Source of the DNA: Sutcliffiella horikoshii
Lineage (GTDB): Bacteria; Bacillota; Bacilli; Bacillales; Bacillaceae_I
Assembly: GCF_008180725.1 (NCBI RefSeq)
Contig: NZ_VTEV01000006.1
Location: forward strand, 255,717-302,854
Direction: 5' to 3'
Length of the DNA: 47,138 nt
The notes beneath the pieces were generated by a model. The model was not told the DNA's origin. It saw nothing but the letters and a program-made list of their open reading frames with translations, and ran no database searches. Positions 34,901 to 43,601 of this stretch are shown piece after piece (position 1 is the first letter of the stretch; every line of letters begins with the position of its first letter). Position numbers and translations under genes: made by a program.

Positions 34901-37900
34901 CAATCCGGACTTGCAACAGAGCCAGTTGTAGCCAAACATGGTGCCTATTCAGTCGAGATGGTTGCAATCGACAAGGCTGGTAACCAATACAGAGATGAAG
35001 ATACAGTTTATGTTGACTATCTTGTGCCAACTCTTACAATGGATCCGGATTCAAAACCGGGAATTTATGAAATCGACCCTACAGGCTATCAACCAGGTCA
35101 AGAGATTAAAAGATTTTATGGTACTGTCTATGATTCAAATATCGACGTCATGAAAAATAATGGTGATACTTCGGTACCAGATCTTAATGATAGTACTAAA
35201 CTTGTGCCTGCAAACCAAAGTCTGAATACGGTTTGGGCTTACCAAGATGATGTTCGCCCAACTCATTCTTTCACACCAGATGCGAATGGTCGTTTCCATT
35301 TTGGACTTGCCCCTGAGGACATTACCCGTCATGGTAGTTTGGTTCGGATGTATGCAGCTGACTATTCTGGTGCTGGAGATATCTATTCACAGCAACGCTT
35401 TTACTTTATCAAAAAAGGCTCACCATATGTAACGCTTACATCTTCAGGTGGTGTAGACTCAGAACTTGAAAGTCAAGGTAAGGTTGTAGTGGAACCGAGT
35501 AAAGAATTTAAAGCAACAATCGCAACGAAAAATGGTATTGGCATGACAGGTGGTAAGTTTACACTTAATAATGCTAAAGCGTACGAATTCAGTAATGTTA
35601 GAATTTCAGATGAATATAAACAATATTTAGACAGCAAAGGAATAACCGCTACATTAACAGTGAGTGATCCATATAAAGATAGATTTTCTAGCTATTCCAT
35701 AGATATTACGATATCTGGAATTGATGCTGCTGGTGCACTTGATCAGGATATGAACATAATAGAAGCAGATGTGACCTATACCAATCCTGAAGCTCTTACA
35801 GGACCTTGGGAATATGAAGTGTTAGAATCAAGTTTTATATTATCAGGTAAAGATACGATGGTTCCTGCCTTCATGGCAAATTGGCCATATGTGAAACAAC
35901 CAATTTCTAATCTTTCTGGTGGTATATTTGCAGAAGGATTCAAAGTTAATACGCTTAGCGGTTCTTACATGAACGTTACAGTGGAATCAGGTGCAAAAGT
36001 TACGGTAACAGATGCAAATGGTAAATCCTATATAACCGATAATCCTACGACTGACATGAACACTGTCGAATGGCTTGGAAATACAGCCGGCACTTATGCG
36101 GTTACGATGGATGCGAGCGATAAGCCATATAACGTAGAAATTTTCATGCCAGGACACTTTAAGGGCTATAAAACCACACCTGTTATAGGTGATAACAGAC
36201 ACGGATATCAAACAGGAGCTTATTATGATATGCCCTCCCATATTACGCCTCTGTTACCAGCTGGAGACGTCAATGGTGACGACGTAATTGACATGAATGA
36301 CCTTCTTGAAGAAGTGAAAGGATATGAGACTTATAAAGAACTCACGACGACAGCGGATAAAAAGGCATTCCTGACGAACCCGGAAAACAGAAAGTATGAT
36401 ATCCGTTGGGTTGACCCATCAGGTTGGTTTGGTTATGGCATTGATTATTATGATTTCTATTACATTTTCAAAAATTTCGGTCAACAGAATCAAAGTGCAT
36501 TAAAGACAGGTGTACCTGTTCCGACTCCACAACTTACACTGACAGCTGACACCATAGTCAATGGTGTACAATTAAAAGCCGGTGATGGAGTAGATGAGGT
36601 AAGAACAGCACTAAATTTTGCAGGCCCACCACAAAAAACGACTTCAACGATTCCAAAGCTAGAAGAATTGCAAAATGGCTCAAAGATTACGCTGATTCCA
36701 ACTGATAGAGTGTTTTTAGATGATGTCACATGGAGAAATGCGATTACTGAAATTCATCTTAATGATAAAAATGTAATCAATGAATTGATTACAGGTACTT
36801 CAAATAAAGCAGTTACCATCTCAGCTGCACATTATTATTTTAGTGTAATGGAAGGTCATGTATTTGTACCTTCAGAAATTACGTTGGATGGGTCATTGTT
36901 CAAGGATGCTGGTAATTACACGGTTATCATTAAAGCAGCAGGATATCAAGATGTATCACTTCAGTTAACTGTTGCAGAGGAACCTATTCCAACGCCTGAA
37001 ATTCCATTAGTCATAGACCCAACAAAAGCACATTTAGGAAAAGACTTAACTTACACATTTACAGATGATGCAAATTGGCGAAATGGAATCAATAAAATCG
37101 TTGTACAAACAAGAGACTTCAAAGACGGTGTAGACATCACGAATATGACAGACGGCAATGGTAATAAATATTACGATATCAGCCAGCCAGGCCAAATCAC
37201 ATTTAAGAAAGAATTATTTAAGACAAATGCATCACCTGTTTTAAATACTTCACCTATCGTACCTGGGGGAGAAAACGATCTTCCACAGCTGTATAAATTC
37301 GAAATTCGCTCCACAGGTACTGATGGCACTATTTACCCAGTGGTTACCGCTGGTACGTATACAGGTGACAATGGTTTATCAGCTGCACAAGCGATTGGAT
37401 TTAGACTTACTTTTGATACGCAAGGAGGCCATGCTCTTGATCCTATAGCGGTTGGATACAGACCGGGTAGATCGAAGTATGGAACGAAATCAAGCGATTG
37501 GTCTATATCTCAAACATCACCTGTACCTACTAGACCTGGATATATCTTCAGAGGATGGTTTAACGAACCTGAATGTACGACTTCTTTCAATCAACATGGG
37601 ACCTTGACTGCTGACAAGACCGTTTATGCGAAATGGGAAATGGAGTATGTACAAAATTATTCGCCAGTTGACAAAAACAATCCTGATGGTAAGAAGTTTA
37701 GCCAAGGCTGGGTGCTTGGTGAAGGGGACCTTGAAATCACCATTCCAGATTATCAAACAAACGTTAGTTGGTTAAAGGATAAGAGTAGTATTGCAAGTAT
37801 TGAGGCAACGTATTACAAAGTAAAAAGTGATGGAACATCTGATTCCGTAACCACAACTTATACATTGGATCCAAGCACGTATAATCTAGTAGCTAACGCT

Positions 37901-40672
37901 GATGGAAGTGGAACACTTTCCTTTACAACAGCTACAGAAAGCTATGCAGATGCACATCCGATTGAAAAGTTTGCCTTTAGTGAAGCTCCATACCCAAAAT
38001 ATCCTTATATTGGATATAAATTAACGATGACTTCAATTGGAGGAGAATCGTTAGAAATCCCAAATGTTAAACTTGGGTATAGAACTCACTTTGACTTAAA
38101 TGGCGGTACGTTAATTGATCCAGAAAACACTTTCTTTGAGGATAGATTTGCACAAGCCGGGAGAGCAACATCTCCAAATATGTTAATAGCTTTAAACTAC
38201 GTAAAAAATGGAGAGCTTTCTGTTAGTCCAACACTTTATCTTGATAGTGAAGGAACAAGTGGAAAGGCTTCAGAAATTGCTAGTAACATAGCAGTTTTAA
38301 TTAAAGAAAACACGACATTCTATTTAAATTGGATAAAAACTCCACCTACCGTTTCAAAAGATACACTAGCAAACACGGTGGGTAGTGATATTACATTATC
38401 CTTCACAGATGATGGAATTTGGAAAAATAATATCAAACAAGTTTTAATTGGATCAAAAGAGCTAGTTCTCGATACGGATTACACGATCAAGGACAATGAA
38501 ATCACACTAGATCGTTCATTATTTACATTCGGACAAAAGGTAAATGTAGTGATTATTTCTGAAGGGTATTTGGATGTAGTCGTTACAGATCAAGTGATCG
38601 GTTATTTGGTAACCTTTGAATCAAATGGAGGCGATGGAGTTCCATCTCAAATCGTAGATTCACGTGTAAGTAAACCGGCAGATCCAGCGTTGATTGGTTA
38701 TAAGTTTGCCGGCTGGTATACAGATCAAGTTTTAACAAAACCTTATGATTTTACAAGCGTTGTGACGCAACCAATCACACTTTATGCAAAATATGCTTTA
38801 GCAACATCTCTTGTATCACCAGATTCGAAAGATAATGCTCTTGGTAACGATATGACACTTGAATTCAGTGATGTTGACTGGGCAAAAGTCATTACAGGCA
38901 TTAAAATTAACGGTTCTTCTGTAGATGAATCGAAATACAAAGTAGATACGGCTGCACAGACGATAACATTGGATAAGAGTCTCTTCACAAAAACAGGGGA
39001 ATTCACAATCAATATTAGAGCAACTGACTACGCAGACGTACTTATTTCCCAAAAAGTGGTAAAAGGTATTAATGTACAATTTGTCCTTCCAAGTGATGCT
39101 CCAGAAGAAGTAAAAGAAGGAGTAAAAGATCAAATTGTCGTACGCAGAATAACAGAACCAACTGTTTATGGCTATGAGTTAACTTGGTTCGCAGATGAAG
39201 CACGTACCATTCCTTGGGAATTTACGAACTCTATCTATTCATCCAAAACACTTTACGGCAAATGGGCTCTTCAAACGTTCAACGTAGAGTTTGATACACA
39301 AGGTGGAGGAACAGTAGAGAGTAAGACAGCAGCGTATAACACAACCATTAAAGCTCCAGTAGCTCCAAAAAGATTGGGTTACATCTTTGATGGCTGGTAC
39401 AAGGATGCAGAATGTACACTTGCATGGGATTTTGCTGGAGATAAAGTGGCGGAAGATATCACGTTATATGCGAAGTGGACGAAAATGATAAGTGATGTAC
39501 AACCATCTTCTGACATGTATGTACAGCCAGGTGATAAGATTGAAGTCTCCTTCCGAAGTGAAGCAGAAGGCGGAGATGCATCGTTCTCTATTAAACTACC
39601 TCTACAATTCTCGACTCAATCGGCTTCAAGCAAAAAGATGGAAGAGATTGAGCCAGGAGTCTATAAGGGTACGTGGGAAGTGCCGGCGAATATCAATCTA
39701 CAAGGTGCCATGATCGAAGTAGAAATGACGGATGCCGCAGGCAATAAAGCTGTTGAAGAAGCAAGTGGTAAGCTGTTTATTAACACAGAAAATATGGATC
39801 GAATTTTTGGGGAGACAAGATACCATACTGCAGTAGAAATAAGTAAAAAAGGTTGGTCTTCATCCAATGTCGTCGTGTTAGCGCGTTCCGACAATTATGC
39901 GGATGCCTTAGCAGGCACACCATTAGCGCACAAACATAAAGCGCCGATCCTATTAACAAAATCTAATGAGCTTTCAAATGAGGTCTTAGAAGAACTACAC
40001 CGTCTAAAGGCGACTGAGGTAATTGTCCTAGGTGGTACTAGTGCGATAAGTGATAAGGTAGTTTCAACTCTAAAAAATAAGAAACTGAAAGTTACAAGAA
40101 TAGCTGGTAAAGACCGATATGAAACGGCTTCTAAGATTGCAAAGCAAGTAGCACCTGAAGGAACCGATAAAGCTGTTGTTGTATATGGAGGTAACTTCCC
40201 TGATGCAATTTCTGTAGCATCTCATGCAGCCAGAGAAGGACTACCAATCTTACTGACTAAGACAAATGATCTACCAACGGCTACTCAAGCAGCTCTGGAT
40301 GAACTAGGTGTATCAACTAGTATTGCAGTTGGTGGAAAGGCTGTTATCAGTGAGGCTGTACATGACCAATTACCAAACGCAGAACGCATTAGTGGCCAGA
40401 ATCGTTATGAAACGAATATTGAATTGGCGAAGGTATTTACCAGCGAGGCGAAACATATTTATGTAGCTACAGGCAACAACTTTGCGGATGCGTTAACTGG
40501 ATCCGTATTAGCAGCCAAAAATAATAGCTCCATCATATTAGTAGGAATCAATGTACCAGCTTCTACCCTTTCCTACCTAGAAAACAATAGAATGGAACAA
40601 ATCACAATATTTGGTGGGAATGCAGCTGTAAATCATGACGTTGTGAAGGAATTACAAAAATTTATTGATTAA
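31925..40672 (+). CDS. giant cell-surface S8 subtilase with Shr-HID, InlB-B, dockerin-like and CWB2 domains
   Basis: The 2915-residue product has a signal peptide (1-33, basic KRKRQTRR then hydrophobic). An I9-type propeptide (about 65-200) precedes a Vpr-like S8 domain with D262 (LDTGID), H341 (HGTHVSG) and S672 (GTSMAAPHVTG) and an inserted PA domain (about 490-600). Ig/Fn3-like modules follow to about 1440, then a dockerin-like calcium segment (DVNGDDVIDMNDL, 1447-1515). Next come about four repeats like the Shr hemoglobin-interacting domain (pattern ITLDxSLF, about 1530-1810, 2142-2225, 2295-2375), alternating with InlB-type B repeats ending LYAKW (near 1900, 2295, 2450, 2519). Three CWB2 wall-binding repeats (2623-2915, RIxGxxRYETA) hold it to the wall polymer. 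AGGAGGGG precedes the ATG. It is far longer than Vpr (about 800 aa), and the frame is intact. Confidence 0.92.
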   Translation: MSKRKRQTRRVLSILLLIAMLINIALPNLTLANTASDNQNQTSDETFNAEEVNRILAGLTSEQKANINKLTGAENAKKIHVDPSDLRSSKNLNVIVQFTVDPAKIQMIKQALANGGATVNNQEFATDYAEAEKRVEESHKQFKSFVNSQPKTQIIGGQTINNSMSITREFSEAFNGVALSLPANLVTSIAEFENVASIWTSETFEVPQLTNTADAAQTSGMAGKPTSGLKLLGLDKLQAEGHTGIIKSGPNAGEKVKVGVLDTGIDYNHPDLYKVTHDENGKRYGGHDFINAVVNSDGTVVFSDDNDPMETIYSDWLHAKENPSSVLYPATPDYKNYITAHGTHVSGTVAANTTDNNLIYSANGVAPDVELHGYRVLGPGGIGFADAILNGIDQAVKDGMQVINLSLGSLNNDPLYPTSIAINNATLAGVTCVVSAGNAGPSPATVGSPGTAALAITIGASTIPVEIPVMTIINGKTPYQARLFGKSFTDSDDAFAGKTFSIVDVGLGKPTNYNGKDLSGKIALVKRGGFTLTEKMGNAKAAGAIGMIIWNNAADEDNQGYISAFLGTSMDNVYSVSLTQSQGQALVDVIANDPSKETTITFPSKLDTPIMKNADELAGFSSTGPVNNYDIKPDVIAPGVDIISTMPFDTWEPQEGQPHDYTYAYQSMSGTSMAAPHVTGVAALVLAANPDYKPADIKTALTNTAKDVNTESTTYSVYQVGAGRVDPGRAINADVKIQVLDKANHYDDPRYIYENDPIMRQIDDIRGSIFFGFKGRGEGANDGSDDVVSSKDFNVINQGTSSKTFNVSTTFISTKFAESNEVGPGTGNDVKVDVSVNNDNRTSIQVDGASTVKATATITIPSNAMEGTYEGYIYLVNASDSTESYRIPFTISIAEKGIDFAADIKSTTVSFRDSGYFNPNAGAPGLGYRYTVNSQMESMYLLLKDNEGNYLGIVQNESGISHKNPGVIYTRNPMLISGRYLPFTKPYNGSLDQSGLATEPVVAKHGAYSVEMVAIDKAGNQYRDEDTVYVDYLVPTLTMDPDSKPGIYEIDPTGYQPGQEIKRFYGTVYDSNIDVMKNNGDTSVPDLNDSTKLVPANQSLNTVWAYQDDVRPTHSFTPDANGRFHFGLAPEDITRHGSLVRMYAADYSGAGDIYSQQRFYFIKKGSPYVTLTSSGGVDSELESQGKVVVEPSKEFKATIATKNGIGMTGGKFTLNNAKAYEFSNVRISDEYKQYLDSKGITATLTVSDPYKDRFSSYSIDITISGIDAAGALDQDMNIIEADVTYTNPEALTGPWEYEVLESSFILSGKDTMVPAFMANWPYVKQPISNLSGGIFAEGFKVNTLSGSYMNVTVESGAKVTVTDANGKSYITDNPTTDMNTVEWLGNTAGTYAVTMDASDKPYNVEIFMPGHFKGYKTTPVIGDNRHGYQTGAYYDMPSHITPLLPAGDVNGDDVIDMNDLLEEVKGYETYKELTTTADKKAFLTNPENRKYDIRWVDPSGWFGYGIDYYDFYYIFKNFGQQNQSALKTGVPVPTPQLTLTADTIVNGVQLKAGDGVDEVRTALNFAGPPQKTTSTIPKLEELQNGSKITLIPTDRVFLDDVTWRNAITEIHLNDKNVINELITGTSNKAVTISAAHYYFSVMEGHVFVPSEITLDGSLFKDAGNYTVIIKAAGYQDVSLQLTVAEEPIPTPEIPLVIDPTKAHLGKDLTYTFTDDANWRNGINKIVVQTRDFKDGVDITNMTDGNGNKYYDISQPGQITFKKELFKTNASPVLNTSPIVPGGENDLPQLYKFEIRSTGTDGTIYPVVTAGTYTGDNGLSAAQAIGFRLTFDTQGGHALDPIAVGYRPGRSKYGTKSSDWSISQTSPVPTRPGYIFRGWFNEPECTTSFNQHGTLTADKTVYAKWEMEYVQNYSPVDKNNPDGKKFSQGWVLGEGDLEITIPDYQTNVSWLKDKSSIASIEATYYKVKSDGTSDSVTTTYTLDPSTYNLVANADGSGTLSFTTATESYADAHPIEKFAFSEAPYPKYPYIGYKLTMTSIGGESLEIPNVKLGYRTHFDLNGGTLIDPENTFFEDRFAQAGRATSPNMLIALNYVKNGELSVSPTLYLDSEGTSGKASEIASNIAVLIKENTTFYLNWIKTPPTVSKDTLANTVGSDITLSFTDDGIWKNNIKQVLIGSKELVLDTDYTIKDNEITLDRSLFTFGQKVNVVIISEGYLDVVVTDQVIGYLVTFESNGGDGVPSQIVDSRVSKPADPALIGYKFAGWYTDQVLTKPYDFTSVVTQPITLYAKYALATSLVSPDSKDNALGNDMTLEFSDVDWAKVITGIKINGSSVDESKYKVDTAAQTITLDKSLFTKTGEFTINIRATDYADVLISQKVVKGINVQFVLPSDAPEEVKEGVKDQIVVRRITEPTVYGYELTWFADEARTIPWEFTNSIYSSKTLYGKWALQTFNVEFDTQGGGTVESKTAAYNTTIKAPVAPKRLGYIFDGWYKDAECTLAWDFAGDKVAEDITLYAKWTKMISDVQPSSDMYVQPGDKIEVSFRSEAEGGDASFSIKLPLQFSTQSASSKKMEEIEPGVYKGTWEVPANINLQGAMIEVEMTDAAGNKAVEEASGKLFINTENMDRIFGETRYHTAVEISKKGWSSSNVVVLARSDNYADALAGTPLAHKHKAPILLTKSNELSNEVLEELHRLKATEVIVLGGTSAISDKVVSTLKNKKLKVTRIAGKDRYETASKIAKQVAPEGTDKAVVVYGGNFPDAISVASHAAREGLPILLTKTNDLPTATQAALDELGVSTSIAVGGKAVISEAVHDQLPNAERISGQNRYETNIELAKVFTSEAKHIYVATGNNFADALTGSVLAAKNNSSIILVGINVPASTLSYLENNRMEQITIFGGNAAVNHDVVKELQKFID

Positions 40673-40842
40673 GTAGAAGTAAGAAAAATTGGTGGAAAAA
40701 CAATATGAAATTTTACACAACTATGAGAGTGGGTATTGTGAGGTAGGGGAATTAGTAGGAAAAACTTATCCTTGTTGCAGATGAATTACATCTCTCCATG
40801 GAAAAAGATTGTAGTCCTTTCCTTCAATATCACTGATAACTG

Positions 40843-40880
40843 AAAGGCAGTGCTTTTAACTAAGAAGCACTGCCTTTATT
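40843..40880. terminator. bidirectional terminator between protease and LysR genes
   Basis: AAAGGCAGTGCTT (40843-40855) pairs perfectly with AAGCACTGCCTTT (40865-40877) with a 9-nt loop and T-rich 3' flank. It separates the convergent genes. Confidence 0.88.
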
Positions 40881-40927
40881 TATACGAGCGTTTTATTAAC
40901 TTAAACAATTCCTTCTGAACTTCCAGA

Positions 40928-41827
40928 TCATTTAGTGGCAAGTTCTGATACCTTACTTTCAAAAGCTTCAGCTACATTAGAAATTCCTTTTGCCAATGGA
41001 TAGAGACACCAAAAGTCTAGAAAGATAAAATTAGGATTTTTAAATGGAACAGTTACTAGTTCTTTACTATTTACATTAATAGTGTTTTTTAAGAAAGAAT
41101 TCAATACAAGAGAAACAGCAGGTCCATAAATCATAGCGTTTTTTAGAACTTCAACATTGTTGGAAGTAATGAAAAATTCTTTATTAATTAAATGTTTTTC
41201 ATTAATATTTTGCACATAACCAGAGTTATAAACAACTACCTTTTCGTTTTCTAATTCTTTTGGTGTGATAGTCTGTAACTTTGAATTGGATGAATTCTTA
41301 TTCATGCATACACATAAAAAATCAGTAAAAATAAATTTATAACCTATACCATTTTCATATGTCGAAGAATCTAATTCATTCTGAGGATAAGATGCAAAAG
41401 CTAAATCGACCTCTTCATTTTTTATTTTATGTAAAATTTGTTCTTGATCCAATTCCTCTATAATGAACGTAACATCTTTATATAAGTTATTGAGTGACAA
41501 GAAAGCATCAAATACCACATAGGTCATTGTTGGGGTGCAAGCAATTCGTAACTCTTTCGCAGCTCCCTTTTTTTTTGATTCTAAGTCTACGTGCAATTCG
41601 TGAATTTTTTGTACAATATCGTAGGATTTAGATATAAATAGCGTCCCTTCCTTAGTTGGTTTCATTCCTTTTTTGGAGCGTAGAAAAAGAGAAAGTCCCA
41701 ATTCCTCTTCTAATTGGGAAATAGATTGGCTAATGGCAGAAGCTGATAAATGTAATTTTTCAGCTGCCTTCGTAATAGAACCTTCTTTTACAATCTCTAT
41801 CATATATTTCATTTGTTCTAAATTCAT
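40928..41827 (-). CDS. LysR-family transcriptional regulator
   Basis: The 299-residue product has an N-terminal winged HTH (1-60: MNLEQMKYMIEIVKEGSITKAAEKLHLSASAISQSISQLEEELGLSLFLRSKKG) and a coiled linker. The periplasmic-binding-like effector domain (about 90-295) is also LysR-typical. The effector is unknown. The gene is convergent with the giant protease and divergent from the HTH-TPR regulator. A dyad of the T-N11-A type, ATTAAG-N5-CTTAAT (41870-41886), lies 43 bp before its start and may be its own operator. Confidence 0.9.
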   Translation of the reverse strand: MNLEQMKYMIEIVKEGSITKAAEKLHLSASAISQSISQLEEELGLSLFLRSKKGMKPTKEGTLFISKSYDIVQKIHELHVDLESKKKGAAKELRIACTPTMTYVVFDAFLSLNNLYKDVTFIIEELDQEQILHKIKNEEVDLAFASYPQNELDSSTYENGIGYKFIFTDFLCVCMNKNSSNSKLQTITPKELENEKVVVYNSGYVQNINEKHLINKEFFITSNNVEVLKNAMIYGPAVSLVLNSFLKNTINVNSKELVTVPFKNPNFIFLDFWCLYPLAKGISNVAEAFESKVSELATK

Positions 41828-41869
41828 ATATACCCCTCATTGCAAGTGTATTTATATGGGTTGGTTAAT

Positions 41870-41886
41870 ATTAAGTAAAGCTTAAT
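41870..41886. promoter_or_regulatory. candidate LysR operator dyad
   Basis: ATTAAG and CTTAAT flank a 5-nt centre, giving a T-N11-A dyad (T at 41872, A at 41884) in the gap between the divergent regulators. Its position suits LysR autoregulation. Confidence 0.4.
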
Positions 41887-41990
41887 GCGTATTCATAATT
41901 ATTCATTATACTACTATTGTTAAATGGTTTACAATTCGATTAAATAGCAATTTTCTAACTCAAAAAAGGAAATAAATATCAGTGAAGAAC

Positions 41991-42018
41991 TTGATAAACT
42001 TCTTAACTCCCTTATCAT
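41991..42018 (+). promoter_or_regulatory. candidate promoter of the HTH-TPR regulator
   Basis: TTGATA (41991-41996), a 16-bp spacer and TATCAT (42013-42018) lie 30 bp before the ATG at 42048. AAAAGGGGA provides the ribosome site in between. Confidence 0.45.
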
Positions 42019-42047
42019 AAAAAACTCACGAAAAGGGGAAATCAAAC

Positions 42048-43277
42048 ATGTACGAAGGAAAAATCATAAAATATTTCCGTGAAAAATATCAACTCACTCA
42101 AGAACAATTGGGAAAAGGGATTTGTTCAGATACTCATATAAGTAAAATAGAAAGATCACAAACCGAATATGCACCTGATATTATCAAATTATTGTCAAAT
42201 CGCTTAGGAATAAATATGAGTGAAAAAATCCAAAAGCTTGATCAATTGAAAAGTCGAATATCGGATTGGCATAACGTGATTGTTATGGAATTAAAAGAAG
42301 AAATCGATACTATCCATTGTGAGCTTAAACAAGAAGAGCTAGTCCACATTTCTGAATATTGTTATATATACAAATTGCTTTACGCAAGATATTTGCTTTC
42401 TAAAAACAAGCCCGAAGCTGCTAATTTGTTTATTAAAGAAATACAAAAAAAAGAGAAACAATTAACAGGCTATGAGAGAAATCTTCTTAAGCATGTATTA
42501 GGTATTTACTATTTATCGATAAATGATTATCATAATGCAATTAATACATTAAAAACAATCCGAAATGATATTTATAACAATCCAGAATTTTATTACCATT
42601 TGGCTATCGCCTATCACTCCGTTCGACTTCCTGTTTTAGCTTATTTTTATGCACAAAAGTCCCGTCAATTTTTTGAAGAAAAAAAATTCTTTTTAAGGGT
42701 CATAGATGCAGAAATAATCATGATTGTTCAAGCACAAGACAATGTCTATAATCTTGATGTAATAAATCGCTTTAAAAGCTTAATTCATAGTTCTGAGTTA
42801 TGTGGATCTTTAGAAAGGAAGGCGAAAGTTACTCATAATTTAGCTTATGAATACTATAGATTAGGGGATATGGAGCAAGCGAGAAATTATTATAAAGAGT
42901 CTATGATACTAAAGGAGAAAGAATCCAGCTCTTATCTACTTTCCCTTGAGGGATACATCCGAAGCTGTTATGAGGGGGGCCTTCTTTCCAGACCAATATT
43001 ATTAGATCTTGTTACGGAAGGAGTAACTATTGCCAATCAGAAAAAGCTCAAGTTATATATTCATCTATTTAAACTTCTCTCATACTTGATAAAATCGAAT
43101 GAACAAAGATATTATCAATACTTGCAGGAAAAGGCATTACCTATGTTTGAAAAATATGGTTTCATTTATTTAGTCCGACGATCCAAAAGAGAATTGTTCG
43201 AGTATTATAGAAGTACAGAACGGTACGATATTGCGTTGGATATGGCAGATTACTTTGTGAAAAGTAACATAAAGTAG
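42048..43277 (+). CDS. HTH-TPR regulator, RRNPP-like (NprR/PlcR type)
   Basis: The 409-residue product has an N-terminal Xre-type HTH (about 5-60: IIKYFREKYQLTQEQLGKGICSDTHISKIERSQ). It continues with a long all-helical region of degenerate TPR units, for example NLLKHVLGIYYLSINDYHNAINTLKTI, YYHLAIAYHSVRLPVLAYFYAQKSRQFF and THNLAYEYYRLGDMEQARNYYKES. Length and layout match peptide-sensing RRNPP regulators such as NprR. Such genes are normally followed by a short secreted pheromone gene, but none is visible in 43278-43440. Closeness to a giant extracellular protease recalls NprR control of nprA in Bacillus cereus; a regulatory link here is inference. Confidence 0.82.
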   Translation: MYEGKIIKYFREKYQLTQEQLGKGICSDTHISKIERSQTEYAPDIIKLLSNRLGINMSEKIQKLDQLKSRISDWHNVIVMELKEEIDTIHCELKQEELVHISEYCYIYKLLYARYLLSKNKPEAANLFIKEIQKKEKQLTGYERNLLKHVLGIYYLSINDYHNAINTLKTIRNDIYNNPEFYYHLAIAYHSVRLPVLAYFYAQKSRQFFEEKKFFLRVIDAEIIMIVQAQDNVYNLDVINRFKSLIHSSELCGSLERKAKVTHNLAYEYYRLGDMEQARNYYKESMILKEKESSSYLLSLEGYIRSCYEGGLLSRPILLDLVTEGVTIANQKKLKLYIHLFKLLSYLIKSNEQRYYQYLQEKALPMFEKYGFIYLVRRSKRELFEYYRSTERYDIALDMADYFVKSNIK

Positions 43278-43437
43278 TTGTGTAGTAGACTTTTAAGAAA
43301 CCAAGTACTGTATTCTATTAGAATCTACATTTCCAACAGAAGAAAGAGGAATTTTCGAAAAAATTTATAGCATATTGATTTTGAACCTTTGGTGATGAAG
43401 TGGATATAGAGAAGAATTAAATTAGAGGAAAATGACA

Positions 43438-43462
43438 AAAACCCTTGCTGAGCAAGGGTTTT
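43438..43462 (-). terminator. terminator downstream of tRNA-Ala
   Basis: AAAACCCTTGC (43438-43448) pairs with GCAAGGGTTTT (43452-43462) around a 3-nt loop. On the minus strand it ends in five T and lies 8 bp past the tRNA 3' end. Confidence 0.9.
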
Positions 43463-43469
43463 GGAAGTA

Positions 43470-43541
43470 TGGAGCGGATGGGATTCGAACCCACGACCCC
43501 TTCGCTGCCAGCGAAGTATTCTCCCACTGAACTACCGCCCC
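43470..43541 (-). tRNA. tRNA-Ala (anticodon GGC)
   Basis: The minus strand folds into a complete 72-nt tRNA. The acceptor is GGGGCGG/CCGCTCC with A73, the D arm GTTC/GAAT, and the anticodon arm CTTCG-CTGGCAG-CGAAG with anticodon GGC. The T arm is GTGGG-TTCGAAT-CCCAT. CCA is not encoded. A promoter (43557-43584) and terminator flank it. Its 3' part is duplicated at 25644-25685. Confidence 0.96.
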
Positions 43542-43556
43542 GGTGAGAATGAATTT

Positions 43557-43584
43557 ATTTTATCAAAAATTCTTTCTTTTGCAA
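43557..43584 (-). promoter_or_regulatory. tRNA-Ala promoter
   Basis: On the minus strand, TTGCAA (43584-43579), a 16-bp spacer and TAAAAT (43562-43557) end 15 bp before the tRNA 5' end. Confidence 0.6.
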
Positions 43585-43601
43585 ACGTTTTTTTAAAATA
43601 T

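Noticed and set aside
43278-43440. Pheromone gene downstream of the HTH-TPR regulator
   Set aside because: No frame with a start, signal-like hydrophobic stretch and reasonable length exists there.
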